64,000 nucleotides of DNA from Anthostomella pinea (Eukaryota > Ascomycota > Sordariomycetes > Xylariales > Xylariaceae). The notes beneath the pieces were generated by a model. It made no database searches and had not been told where the DNA came from. It saw nothing but the letters and a program-made list of their open reading frames with translations. A program made the translations under genes and the position numbers. The DNA lies in assembly GCA_963556695.1 (NCBI GenBank), contig CAUWAG010000007.1, positions 2,914,001-2,978,000 of the forward strand, written 5' to 3'. Below, piece by piece: positions 44,909 through 56,691 of the stretch (within the stretch, counting starts at the first letter, position 1; every line of letters starts with the position of its first letter).

Positions 44909-47842
44909 ATATTTAGCGTCTAACAGTATTGTAGCAGTTTCACAATAGACAGCAACACGAGGTCAGATCACATATGCCCCCACTTCTCTTATTCGATACT
45001 CCTAATTCGACATCAGGAGACTCTGATATAAGCTACGAACCACCCCTGTTGCTGCATTGGAAAGTTATTATTCAGCCTCACTGCTGTTGAAAGTCAAGTA
45101 GGAACTTAGTCAAGTGGATTGGCTTCATATGAACAACATGGGAGGTCTTTACCACCTCGGCCTCAGCTCAAGTCCCACGACGATGTATCTCAAGCTTTCG
45201 ATGCCCTCACTGCCTTCTTCTGATGCACTGCCGGATCGCTTCACTTCGCAAGCACCCACGCAACCAGAAACCACCTTAGTAAGTCTATAACATTTGCCCC
45301 CACTGATATGCCATGATATTAAGAGAGAATGAAGACGATGTTACCTATCTCATTCTTACAGAGCCACTCGAAGCTGAGAGGGGTATTCATCTCCGATAAT
45401 CCTGAGGTTTCTTTTCCTGTCACACTCGCTTGGGGGAAGTTGTTACTTTTCTCAAGAATTTGTCGAGTCTATCGTAGAGGATCGTCACTCCTACTGACTC
45501 TGGTTTCCATAGCGGGGCCCATCTACTGAACCAGGCTGGACCTGACCCTTAATAGAGACCGGGTGCTTAATAACAGTAAAATACTGGTTCTCTCCTGGCA
45601 GAAATTCTCAGACATCTATCTTTGCTTTTGTTGCTTCGCGACGTAGCAGACGCGCGTAACCGTCACACGCTCTGTGGGACACGATCCCCTCGAAGGCGTG
45701 TCCAATTGATGGGAAAACCTACCACCAACTCATCACCCACGGTGGACGATTTCAAATATTGGCACCGTGTCAATTGCTTACTGAAGCTTTATAGTCACCA
45801 TCAGGTCTTCATCACGGGACGGCAGTGTAGTTCAAAGAACGGATCTCCTCACTTAGGCGCGTATACGCGTGTGACTTCACAGTTCGCACCCCCCTCCCCT
45901 GACACCGCATATAGCCCAAGAAGATTGTTCCTGTCCTGTCCAGCCCAGCCTGCCAAGCAATATCCGGGTGGGACTATGGGCTGCAGACGCGAATTGTCCA
46001 CGGCTATGTGTTGCAACCCTCCCCCGGGACAGATCAATACGATCGAGACACACGCACACGTACCTGGCCGGCACTCTGCATTCGCGACACATTCGTGACG
46101 GTTACTGATAGGCTCGAGGCTGGCTATATGTACACGCGCAGATCTGCCTGCATGACAGCTTCACTCTATCCTCGACTAGTTCCCCGTTGACGTGAGGGAG
46201 ACATGCCCCGAGGCTCTGCCTGCCTCCCCGCCCGCTCTGGATCCGGCCGTGTGCGGTAATGGAGTGAGCTATGGGGTGGTGGTGTAATGCCAATCTTGTC
46301 GTCGTTTCGTGAGTTCAGCCTGGCGCCGCCTGGCTGCATTCGCGAGTCCTGCACCCGGGATATCTGCCCTCTTCTATATAAGGTCAGCTATTTTGGTGTG
46401 TCCTTGTGCTCGTACCACCTACGTCGAGGAACGTGTGCCAGCTATGCCCCGAAAGCTTGCGACGAAGCTTCGACATATTGAGAGGACCACGCAGGCGACG
46501 ACTCTCTCGATTGAAAGAGTCATGAGCTTGTTGTCGAAATGAGCAATCCGCATGACTTCATCAAGAGGGTCTCGCCGAACCCCCCAGAGCTTTCCACCGT
46601 CTCGATGCCCTTTGACATGCTTCACCATCCATCCGCAAAGCGCCCCGATGCCGAGCTGGGGATCTGAGCGAGAAGCTTCCAGCACTTCCCATACTCATTC
46701 AGGGGCCTCCTCTGAGCCACCTGGCGACTGGTGACTTCACAATGGAGGAACGCATCAGGTCCATTATTCATGTAGGCAACGAATGGAAATTCGACCTACA
46801 TTATGCTCGCTGACCTGGCCAGGACAATCAACTTGTAGGTACTGTAGATGCTACTCGGTCGGCATCAAATGGCCCTATGCCTATTGCACCAGCACTGATG
46901 CCGTCCGGAGCCATGCCCCCCCGTCGTATTGGGGTCCGCCTCCATTGTTATGCTCGTTATGTACAATATGCTCGCTATGTGCAAGACAGTGGCGGGGAAG
47001 CGGGGCGGGGAGGGCTGGCTAGCAGGTTGGCCATCGGAGCCAGCTGGAACCTTGAGGCTTGAGCCTTCTTGGCCCACCAAGGGAGCGAATGGGAACGAGT
47101 GAATGGGCTTCGGCAGAATAATGGATTTTGAATGGCTCAATGGCCAAGAGATAGTGGGGCCTAGTAGTCCCACTGTCCCAGCTCCAGGCCTGCAGGGTTG
47201 TGTGGACAGTGGGTGAGAGAAACTTCCACCTCACCCTTTCAATAATTTATAACTCTACATGTAGCAACTTACACCTGGTCTCAGCATCGTGACCGGAAGC
47301 TCTCCCTATCCGCATCACCTACACCTCTGGGCCGACTCCGCCATCGTATCCTTACAGCCTGGTCCCACCACCGCCAACCGCCAACCTACCTCACGATCCC
47401 TCCCAAGCATCAGAGCGGTCGTGCAACATGTTCTAGCTGGTCCTGCAGCTCAAGCTCTATTCCCATCTACCGCCCATCCCTCCACGGTTCACTCCCACAG
47501 TTTTGGTACTACTCGTCCACGTGCGAGCCGACCCCCCGTATCCCACGACCAGCAACCAGCAAGTAGCAAGTAGCAAGCATTCAACTTGATTGTTGAGTCT
47601 TCTCTTGTGTGCCACCGCCGTTTCACCGTGCCTATATAGACTGGTGAGTGTCATTTCAGCTCCAGTTACACCGGGTCTTTCGTGCGCCAATCACCTCCGC
47701 CCACCCTACCCGGCAATATAATCTGTCAGCTAACGACCAAGGTGACAGCTCCGACGTTTTCTTTATCAGGTGCCACGCGCCATTGCTACCAACGGTTTCG
47801 CCCTGGTTAATCGATTGCCCTGCCGGCCACATATCTACGAAA
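44909..47842. other. Intergenic, about 2.9 kb without recognised gene
   Basis: A minus-strand frame at 46419-46685 (88 codons) is open without low complexity, but I recognise nothing in it. The last 500 bases are C-rich (CACC, CTCC, CATCC), consistent with the SCP160 promoter and leader. Confidence 0.5.
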
Positions 47843-50800
47843 ATGGCCTCCGAGGAAGGTTCCGCCGCTGCCCGCCTGCTCGAGCAGCACGCCCAGAACC
47901 CCCTTCAGCCCACCGTCGAGGAAGTCCCTGATGAGGAGTTGAAGCCGGCCTCTACCGCTGCCTCTACCGCCGACGCCCCGGCAGACTCTACCTGGGGCCA
48001 GAACATGTCCGCCAAAGCAGCCGGGAAGCAGCCAGCGAAACCCGCCGCCTCGCTCGACACCCAGTCCCACGAGGCCTTCCCCGAACTTGGTGTCCCGAAG
48101 ACTACCGCTGCCACCAAGAACCATACCGCTCCTATCTGGGGTGGCGCAAAGGGTGGTGCCAACGGCAATGCTAACGGGCCGACCTCGTGGTCAGCCAATG
48201 GTACCAATGGTACTCCTCGTGCTTGGACACCTGCGTCTGGCGTCTCGACCCCTTCAGCGATCCCTCCGCCCATGTCGATACCGGGTCGCAATGTTGAGAC
48301 CGTATTGCTGGAGTCACAATACATCCTGCCTCGTAACCAGCTGAAGCGCCCGATTCCAGACATCGTCAAGGACATCAACCGCAAGTCTCGGGCAGTGATC
48401 TCTATGGTTCCGGCTCCTAATGGTCACCTCAAGTTTGAAGCAACGGGTCCCCAGGACAAGGCGCAACAAGCTCTCAGGGATCTAGTCCAACAGATTGGTA
48501 TCAAGGTATGTGGCCGCTTGAGAATTGCGCCACTTCTTTGGGAGCAGTAAACTTGCTAACACCGTTGTTCTATACAGACTTCAGTCAAGGTCCCCATCCC
48601 GGCATCCGCGAGAGCTCATATAATCGGAAAGCAAGGATCTACGATCAAGGCCATCCAGGAAAAATCTGGTGCAAGGATTCAACTGCCCAAGGTGGACGAA
48701 GGCGTAGCCAACCCAGACGATGACGACGACGCCACTATCAACGTCATTGTCGAAGGCAATGCACTCTCTGCCGCCCTAGCTCGTGATGCTATCAACAAGA
48801 TTGCTGGAGAGCGTTCCGCCAGCATCAACACGAAACTGAGGTCTATTCCCGCCGAATTCTACCCATTCATTGCTGGTCCCAACAACAGCCTTGCCAACGC
48901 AATGGAGTCGGACCACGGCGTCCAGATTCGGGTCCCGTCCCATCTACCATGGTCCCAGCAAGTGCCCCAAATGCCGACAGCAGGGCAGAGACCGTCTTTC
49001 GCCGCGGCTGCCAATGACAACCACATTCAGCTGGCTGGTGACCGCGCGGCTGTTCAAGCCGCCAGGGCGGCGATCGAGAGTCGAGTTCAGGAACTACAGA
49101 ACCAACTACATATGGACCAGGTTGATATCCGCCACGGAGCTCACCAATTCATCATCGGAGATCGGGGTATCCCTTCGGATGAGTTCTTCGCCGACACCAA
49201 CTGCGTTGTGGTTCTGCCCAATGAATCGGGCGTCGACACCGTGACAGTCATTGGTCCTGCTGACGATGTCGCTACTGGTCTAGAGAAAGCTATGGACCTG
49301 GCTACACAGGTACACACTTCAGTCTTCGACGTGGCCAAGCACCACCGCCATGCGGCTGGAACAGCTCCGGGCTACTCGCGGGACCTTTCTCGTTACCTCC
49401 GTCAGAGGAAGGAGATCGAGCGACTCGAGAAACTGTACAAGATCCACATCAACACCCCCTTTTCGGAAGGCATCGTCAGTCCGTGGGAACTGTATGCGCG
49501 AGAGGGCAAGAATGCTCTCAGAGCCCAGAAAGAGATGACCTCCATTGTGAACAGCCACCCACCTTCTCGCTTGTCGACGGTCCCGGTCGATCCTTTCTTC
49601 CACTCCTACCTTCGAAGTGATATCAGGCCCAAGGTTCAGGAAGATTTCGGTGTTCTTCTCATAGTGCCAGATGCCACGGAGCGCGATCTTCCCGTACTGT
49701 TGGTATACGAGGGCCCGGAAACTCCTGGGGAGTCGTATCAGATCCCGCAAAATGCTCCCAATGCCACGGAGCTTCAGTCATTCCAGCGAGGACTTGCGGA
49801 TGCTCGGAAGCATATTGTTGAGCTTCTCAACAAGCAGGAGCAGATCGACACGGCAACCTTGGAAGTGCCAGTCAAGTACGTATCATGAGCGTTGACTACG
49901 GATCTATTAAAGTGCTAACATGGGTTTAGATTTCAAGATAAGCTTCGGAAGTTCATCAAGAAAGAACAGGATGCGACCATCCGCGCCGCCGGCCATATTC
50001 CTGTCCGTGTTAATGTTAAGGGCACCACAGTCACCATGCGCGGGCCAAGCTCCAACGTTGCATCTCTTTCGCAGAAAGCCGCGGCGTTTGTGGAGCAGGA
50101 GAAAGAGGATGAAAAGGAGCGTGGCTTCATTCTCAAGTTCGAGTTCCCCCAAAAGCATGCAAACCACCTGATTGGCAAGGGTGGTAGCCATATCAACGAG
50201 CTGCGCGAGAAGTTCGATGTGGACATCCAAGTACAGAATGGCGAGGTCGAGCTGAAGGGCCCCAAGGCTAAGACCGAGAGAGCCAAATCGCACATCATCT
50301 CGCTTGGTCGGCAATGGGCTGATGAGACCAGCCACTCGCTGAAAATTGAACCCAAGTATCACAGGGAGCTTATCGGAGCTCAGGGAGCTCAGATCCTCCG
50401 TCTGCAAAACCGTTACGGTGTTCACATTAACTTCCCGAAGACCGCAAAGCCTGGAAAGGATGACGAGTCAGTTGCTGAAGGTGGCAGCGAAGCTGGTAAG
50501 CCACGGCGTCAACAAGCCCCCGACGAAGTCACGATTCGGGGCCCAAAGAAGGGCGCAGATGAAGCCCGGGATGAAATCTTCTCTCTCTTCCAGTACCTCA
50601 AGGACAACTCTTTCACTGGCACCGTGACGGTTCAACAGAAGCAGCTCCCATCTTTGATCGGCGCGGGCGGATCCGCTATGGATGAGCTCCGACAAGCATC
50701 CGGTGCAAAGATCGACATTCCCAACGAGCGCAACGAGGCTCCAGATAGTATGGTGGAGATCCAGATCAAGGGCACCAAGTCGCAAGTTGCCGCTGCGAAG

Positions 50801-51917
50801 AAGATCATTGAGGAGAAGCGAGCAGTCTTTGACGATACCGTTTCTAGAACTGTCGATGTGGAGAGGAAGTGGCACAAGAACTTGATCGGACCCGGTGGTA
50901 CGTATTCCTGTGGAAAATGAGCTGTCCGATCCATCCGCTAACTCCCTGTCAGGCTCAACCCTTCGTGACATCGTCATTAAAGCTGGTGGACCAGAAGATC
51001 GAAGGCTCCAAGCCCGGACTGTCCAGTTCCCGAAGCAGGATGCCGGTGGCAACTCTATTCAGGTCGAGGGTCGGCAAGATGTTGTTGACAAGATCATTGC
51101 TAGCATTCAAGCCATGGTGTCGCAACGAGAAAGCCAGGTCAATGAGACTGTCGAGGTACCCGTCGAGAAGCATCGATCACTCATCGGCCGAGGAGGCGAG
51201 GCAAAGCGCCAGCTCGAGTCGCAGTTCAACGTCTCCATCGATATCCCCCGCCAAGGAAGTGGCTCGACCGGTGTCAAACTGGCTGGCCTGCCTGCCGACG
51301 TTGAGAAGGCCAAGGAGCACATTTCGTCAATGATCAAGGAGTCGCGAGGCGAAACCCTCCAAATTCCCCGGAAATACCATAACGCAATTTCGGAGAACGG
51401 CCAGTTCTTCCGCAGGCTACGCAACGATCACAAGGTCACAGTAGACCATGCTGGCCAGCCCATCCCTGCCAAATCGCAGCCCTCGAACACGAGGGCCAAC
51501 AACGGCGCTCTACCCCTGATCACTGATGACGAGGACACAGCAGCTGATGCGCACTCATGGACAATCGTGGACACTGCTTCGTCAGAGGAAGGCGATATCC
51601 CCTGGGTGCTCAAGGGTAACGAGGAGGGCATCGAGAAGGCCAAGAAAGCCATTGCCGCGGCACTCGAGCAGGTACAGAAGAACAATGCCACGGGATACCT
51701 CATCCTCCCAGATCCTTTCACTTATCGTCACGTCATTGGCCAGGGCGGCTCAAAGGTGAACTCGATCCGCAAGCAGAGCGGATGCAAGATCAACGTACCA
51801 AGAGCTCAAGCCCGGGATGAGGCTATCGAGGTCAATGGCTCCAAAGAAGGCTGCGAGACGGCCAAGGACCTGATTCTCGAGGCCGTGCGCGAAGGACAAG
51901 CCGGACGACGAGACTAG
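47843..51917 (+). CDS. Scp160/vigilin-type multi-KH RNA-binding protein
   Basis: Exons 47843-48505, 48578-49875, 49930-50897 and 50953-51917 give 1297 aa. The N-terminal 200 residues are Ala/Pro/Thr-rich and include QSHEAFPELG. KH-type GxxG loops follow in order: IIGKQGSTIKAI, the degenerate IIGDRGIPSDEF, LIGKGGSHINEL, LIGAQGAQILRL, LIGAGGSAMDEL, LIGPGGSTLRDI (split by intron 3), LIGRGGEAKRQL, a degenerate AISENGQFFRRL and VIGQGGSKVNSI. Yeast Scp160 binds polysomes and many mRNAs at the ER and nuclear envelope and affects translation and ploidy; a similar cytoplasmic role is inferred. The chosen ATG (AAAATGG) is the first that gives the expected acidic N-terminus; upstream frame without ATG is probably leader. 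Confidence 0.93.
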
Positions 51918-52794
51918 AAGTCTCGTGTACGGCTTGGGGTTATTGAGAACCCGCCGTCATTGGCGGCTAATCAGTGGTAATGCGTGTCTGTAGTTAGGAA
52001 ATGTGTACGAAAGGGCCGAAAAAAGGGGGAAGTCCGAACTTCGGACGGATCATCGGAACGATACTGATGGCTAGGTCTTAATCGGAGGGCCTCTTGTAGC
52101 AAAGAAGCCCTCAAGGGAAAGCAACCACCCGCAGGTACAATAAACCAAAAATAACAATATGACTCTTAACGACTCCCTTCCTGTTCGTCTCATGTGTTCA
52201 TCTATCATGCTTAGCCCTTTAAGCACAGTACTCATAGTAAGTAGGTAGTCACTGAATTATGAACTCAATGTTGGTATTCCCTGCCTACATTGACCAATAT
52301 CTATTACGAAAGTACAAGAAGCTATTGATCATAGTCATACATGGCACTCGTAATAGCATCCAACGCCTGGCAGCTAGAGAAGCACAAGTCGGTGCGACAA
52401 CGACCACCCATCCAACGCCCCGGAATGCCTGCTGGTACGACGAGCACGCAAGGGGAGTACTGCGCTTGGGCTAGCCCATGCGATTCTTGTTGTACGCATG
52501 GGGAGCAAGTACTGAGCACACAAAGAACATTGGCTGAAAAAGCACAAGCAACCCGAGTTGCCATCCCTCCTCGTCTAGGCCGGAGGAAAAGGCACAGAAT
52601 CCCATTCCCCCAGTCATCTCGCTCGCCCTGTTTCCTGCTATGCCATCGCCGGTTTTCTCTCCTGAAACGCCAGGGTATTCCTAATAAGAAAGCGAGACCG
52701 CTGAGTCCTGGCAACTCGACCTTTGTGGCGAGCCAGGATAGCCGCGAGGGGAAATGAGACAGCAATGCAACGCATACAGATTCGCTTCAGAACC
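51918..52794. other. Shared 3' region between convergent SCP160 and RSC9
   Basis: Two convergent genes end on either side, so most of this is 3' UTR. A 138-codon plus-strand frame (52341-52757) and its antisense have no motifs. Confidence 0.5.
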
Positions 52795-55758
52795 TCAGTC
52801 GTCTTGAACCAGTTGCAGAAGCGACGTAATGTAGCCGGCCTGTTCACGTCAGATCAGTCACACAACTTCTTCATATAGGTAGTGGCGGCTGCGACTTACC
52901 AAAGCCTTGTTCTCGGTCATGACCTCGAACAGACGGACCATAACCGGGCGGAATAGCTTCTCGTTCCATCCGCCACCTTCGCCTCCCATCTCGTGCTGCT
53001 TGAGAAGCTCCTCTTCGGCCTCCGTCTTCACCACGTTGCGCGCGATGTTGCGGAGCACTAGCACGGCACTAAGTGGGATACCGGCGGCCTGCTCAAGCTT
53101 GGGGTTCCGCTCATCTCGGGTGATGATTGTCTGCTCCCAAGCTAGAGTCATTGCCTTGGCTGGCGTCACGTAGGACCTCTTCTGCCGCTTTGCCAGGGGC
53201 TCTGATCCATCCGTCAGAGAACGCTTCGGCGCGGCAGGGACGTGGGTCTTGATGTGACGGGTGAGCTCCGACAACTTCATCCGGGTCGGCTTCGGGTACT
53301 TGACGCAGCCCAGCCAGTCGCAAAAGGTCGTGATCTCTTTGTCCTCCACCTCTCCATCATCGCTGAACGTAACTCGCAGGTGTGCTGCCAAGATGTGACG
53401 CCACATCTTCTCACCACCGAGGTAGAAATGGTTGCATCTCTTGGAGAAAGGTCCCTTGACAACCTGCCACTGACACCGCATGTATTCCTCCTTGGTTTCG
53501 TAGTCTACCGGTGATTTCCGCGCCCGAATCCCTTCGATGATAAAGCGTTGACCTTCACCAGGCCCCCGGATGATCTGCGCCCGAGCATTCACGAACACGT
53601 GGCTGACATTCCTGATAAAATCTGCCGCGCTCAGAGTATTCCGAACACCTCCCGCTAATGCGCCAAACGACCCTTGATATGCTTGCCATATAGCTATTTG
53701 TGTGATATGAGATTCAGAGTCTTCCTCGAAAAGGCTTTGTAGCCAGCGGAAGCATCTCGTTGGCTCGTCAGTATTGGTCAGCTGCTCCTGCAGGTCCTGC
53801 GGTAAGCTGGCCACCTCCTCAGAGCATGGTGCCTTCCGCTCCGGCTCCAGAATCTTGTCTTCTTTGACCCGCTTGGCGCCGTGAGCGAGCAGTCTGACGA
53901 GATGGGGTACAACATGCTCCATATCGACCGCTTTCAGCAAGCTTTCGACATTCGCGACAACAGCGGTGTACTGATAGAGGAAATCCAGGCAGGCGTCCAT
54001 TAGCTCTTCGTCGTTGAGTAGGAGCCAGTTCATAATATTCTGCAATACCACAGCCGGGACATTTTGCAGCTTGTTGGTCGCGTCCAGATTCATCGATATA
54101 CGGCTAATGGCACGCATAGATGTCAGTATGGTGCCGCGATCTGAAGAACCCAGCTGATTCAGCAGCGTCTGGTACAATGGGTCAGTAGAATCCATCATCA
54201 GCCAAGGCGTAAGCTGCTCGGCGATGTCCAGGGCGAAATGCTTGACCTCAACAAGCATTTCCAGGTTTGGCAGATGCAAAACAATACAGAGAAGATCCTT
54301 CAAAGGATAGACCTCAGCCATGTAGATGGCGTTCTCTACCAACATGACCATGTTTCGAATGGTCAGGATTGATTCCGTTATTCGTAGAAGGCGGTCTGAG
54401 AACTCAGCAGGCTGCATGTAGTCAAGGACTGACTTGCGTGGAAGCTTTGCAATGCGCTCAAGGATATCATCCGTCCCGTTGAGTCCATCAAGTACGGCTA
54501 TGTTGGAGCTGTCTTGCTCGCCAAAATAGGCCACCTGCCAATCAACATCATGAAATAGACTGCCAATCTCTAGGCCCTTCTCGATGAGGCCTTCGGCCAA
54601 GCCAAGGAACGACTCGAATTTGTACTTGTCGCCTCGCTCGTATGAGATCTTGACCAGGTGGTTCAGAGCAAAACTTTGCTCGGCAGGGATACCAGAACGA
54701 AGGGACTGGAGGCACCGTGTGTATATGTTTGGTCCGTCAAATCCAGCTAGTCAAGTCAGCATCTGAGAAATGTCACAGGGGGTTCACGAATGCTTACCAC
54801 CAGGCATGACAGGTCGGGCAGATGCTAAGCCGGCAGCTTGCATTCGCAGTTGACGCTGTCGTTTACTGAACTCTTCCGGATTGTTTCCGGGCGTGTTCAC
54901 CGGACGGAGAGGAACGGTAATCAGGGGCCGTGGATCGAAACTCTCCCCTAACCGCGAGGCAGTCTCTGAGTTCGCGGGAGTATAGGAGCTCGATACGCCC
55001 CGCAGAGCATTTTGCTGCGCCTGTATGATGTGGATGGGGCTGTTGGGGTTATGATGTTGAGGCAGCAGATGGTTGTGCTGAGCGCCGTGGGTATTATGCG
55101 AGGCGTTGGAGGTCGGTGTGCCATGCTGCGAGGAGGCATGTCTGGTCTGGCGGCTTGGTCCCGTCTCGGGTTGGAAAGGGACTCGTTGTGGAGGAGCTTC
55201 ACGGAGTCGACCCGAAGCTCTGTTTCCCGAGGCCGGCGTACTATCGGGCTGCCGGTCTTCTTTGGTAGGCGTCTCCTCACCTGAACGCCTAGCAGATGCC
55301 TTGAAGTTCTCGACGGTACGAGTCAAGACCGGGCCATGCTTGCTGGCGCATGACTGCTGCTCGAGGATCTCTCGCGGCGGAGGTTCCTTGCCGTACTGGT
55401 CCTGGATCCAGAATGCGCAAAGGTAGCGGTAGAAGTCCTGCTTCAGCTGAAATGAAAGCTGCCCCATACCCTTACTGTCGACGTAATGCATTCCCAACTC
55501 GCCAGCAAGGAGGCCCCATGCCTTCTGGACCTTATTTAGTTCATCATAGCCGCCCTTCTCAATGACGGCCTTGTATAGCCGGTACAGGTCGACATGCACG
55601 TGGCCGTGCATGGTGGGAAGACGAGGCTCGGGCTCGAACGGGGTGCCGCGCTTCTCGTGGAAGGCGATCAGTTTCTGGATGAAGTCGGCATATTCGGTGG
55701 TGCGCTCAATCTCGTGGACGTAGACCTCGGTGTTGCCTGGGCCGCGTGCGGGCGCCAT
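52795..55758 (-). CDS. Rsc9, ARID subunit of the RSC chromatin-remodelling complex
   Basis: Exons 55758-54798, 54746-52900 and 52839-52795 give 950 aa; introns are 51 and 60 nt. The ARID DNA-binding domain is N-terminal (YADFIQKLIAFHEKRGTP through KGGYDELNKVQKAWGLLAGE, about residues 18-95). A disordered His/Pro/Ser linker follows, then a helical region beginning FDGPNIYTRCLQSL. The RFX-like segment RGPGEGQRFIIEGIRARKSP and a C2H2-like finger (CDWLGC to HIKTH) lie nearer the C-terminus. The last exon adds 14 residues ending LLQLVQDD. Rsc9 helps the RSC complex bind and slide nucleosomes and responds to stress and TOR signalling in yeast. Confidence 0.9.
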
Positions 55759-56691
55759 CTTGAACTAGGTAGAGCGGAAAGTTATTCGGTCGCGTCGTGC
55801 AGGGTGGCCGCGGCGTGTGGGAACAATGCGCTGGAAACACAGGCGCATGCGCAGCAAGGGCGAGCGTGTGAGGCCGCACCTTGACCTGACGGTTGGGATC
55901 GCGTCAGCCAGGGCAGGGTCGAGGTCGCCAGCTGGTGACTTGCGGTCTAGGACGGTGGCGTTGCATGCGCATGCGATTGGAGCGTGGGTGGAGTTGGCAG
56001 ATGTTTGGATGTGAAATGGAGGTTGTGGTGGTGTGGTGATGCCCTCCTAGCTCGAAGAACGGCGTTGCATCGCAAAGCTCAGGTACGGCGGCAGAATCGA
56101 AGCGCGAAAACCAATCTGGGGCTGGGAGTCAGGGTGTGTTGGTTGGGGAAAAGTAGGTCCGTGCATAGCATTAGCTTGCGCGCCACATTGGAACAGCCAC
56201 AATTACTTCTTTGTTGCATAACATCGAAGCTAATAATCAAGCGTAGGCCGCATTGAAGACATGCTACTAATGAGGAGTGTCATGCGGCTAACACCAACGT
56301 TTTGTACAGAACGCAAGTACATGTACCTAGGCAGCAATGGAAGGAAGGTGCTCATGTGGAAGGTGCATGTCTATCACTATCATTATCACTATGAAACTTC
56401 TGCTATCCTGATAAGATGGAGGCACAACCAGTTCAATTCTCCTTCTCACTTTTTCCCTTCTCTGCCGTCAACCACCACGGGCAGCCATCCGTGGATCCAT
56501 CTTGTACGTCGTGAACCTCGACCATCAGCCACCACGGACAGCAAATCATCTCGACGCAATATCTTCAACGTCTATCTCTCTGTCTCTTCTGTCTCTTCTA
56601 TCTTTACTTCAGTCTTCATTCTGTATTCTCGTGGTAACATAACTGCCCTTTCCCAGTATCGCTTGGTGTATTACATACGATTCATAGCACC
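55759..56691. promoter_or_regulatory. Divergent promoter region between RSC9 and a hypothetical gene
   Basis: About 930 bases between two divergent starts. CACTATCATTATCACTAT-type microsatellite sequence lies near 56370 and a CT-rich stretch precedes 56692. No gene is seen. Confidence 0.5.
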
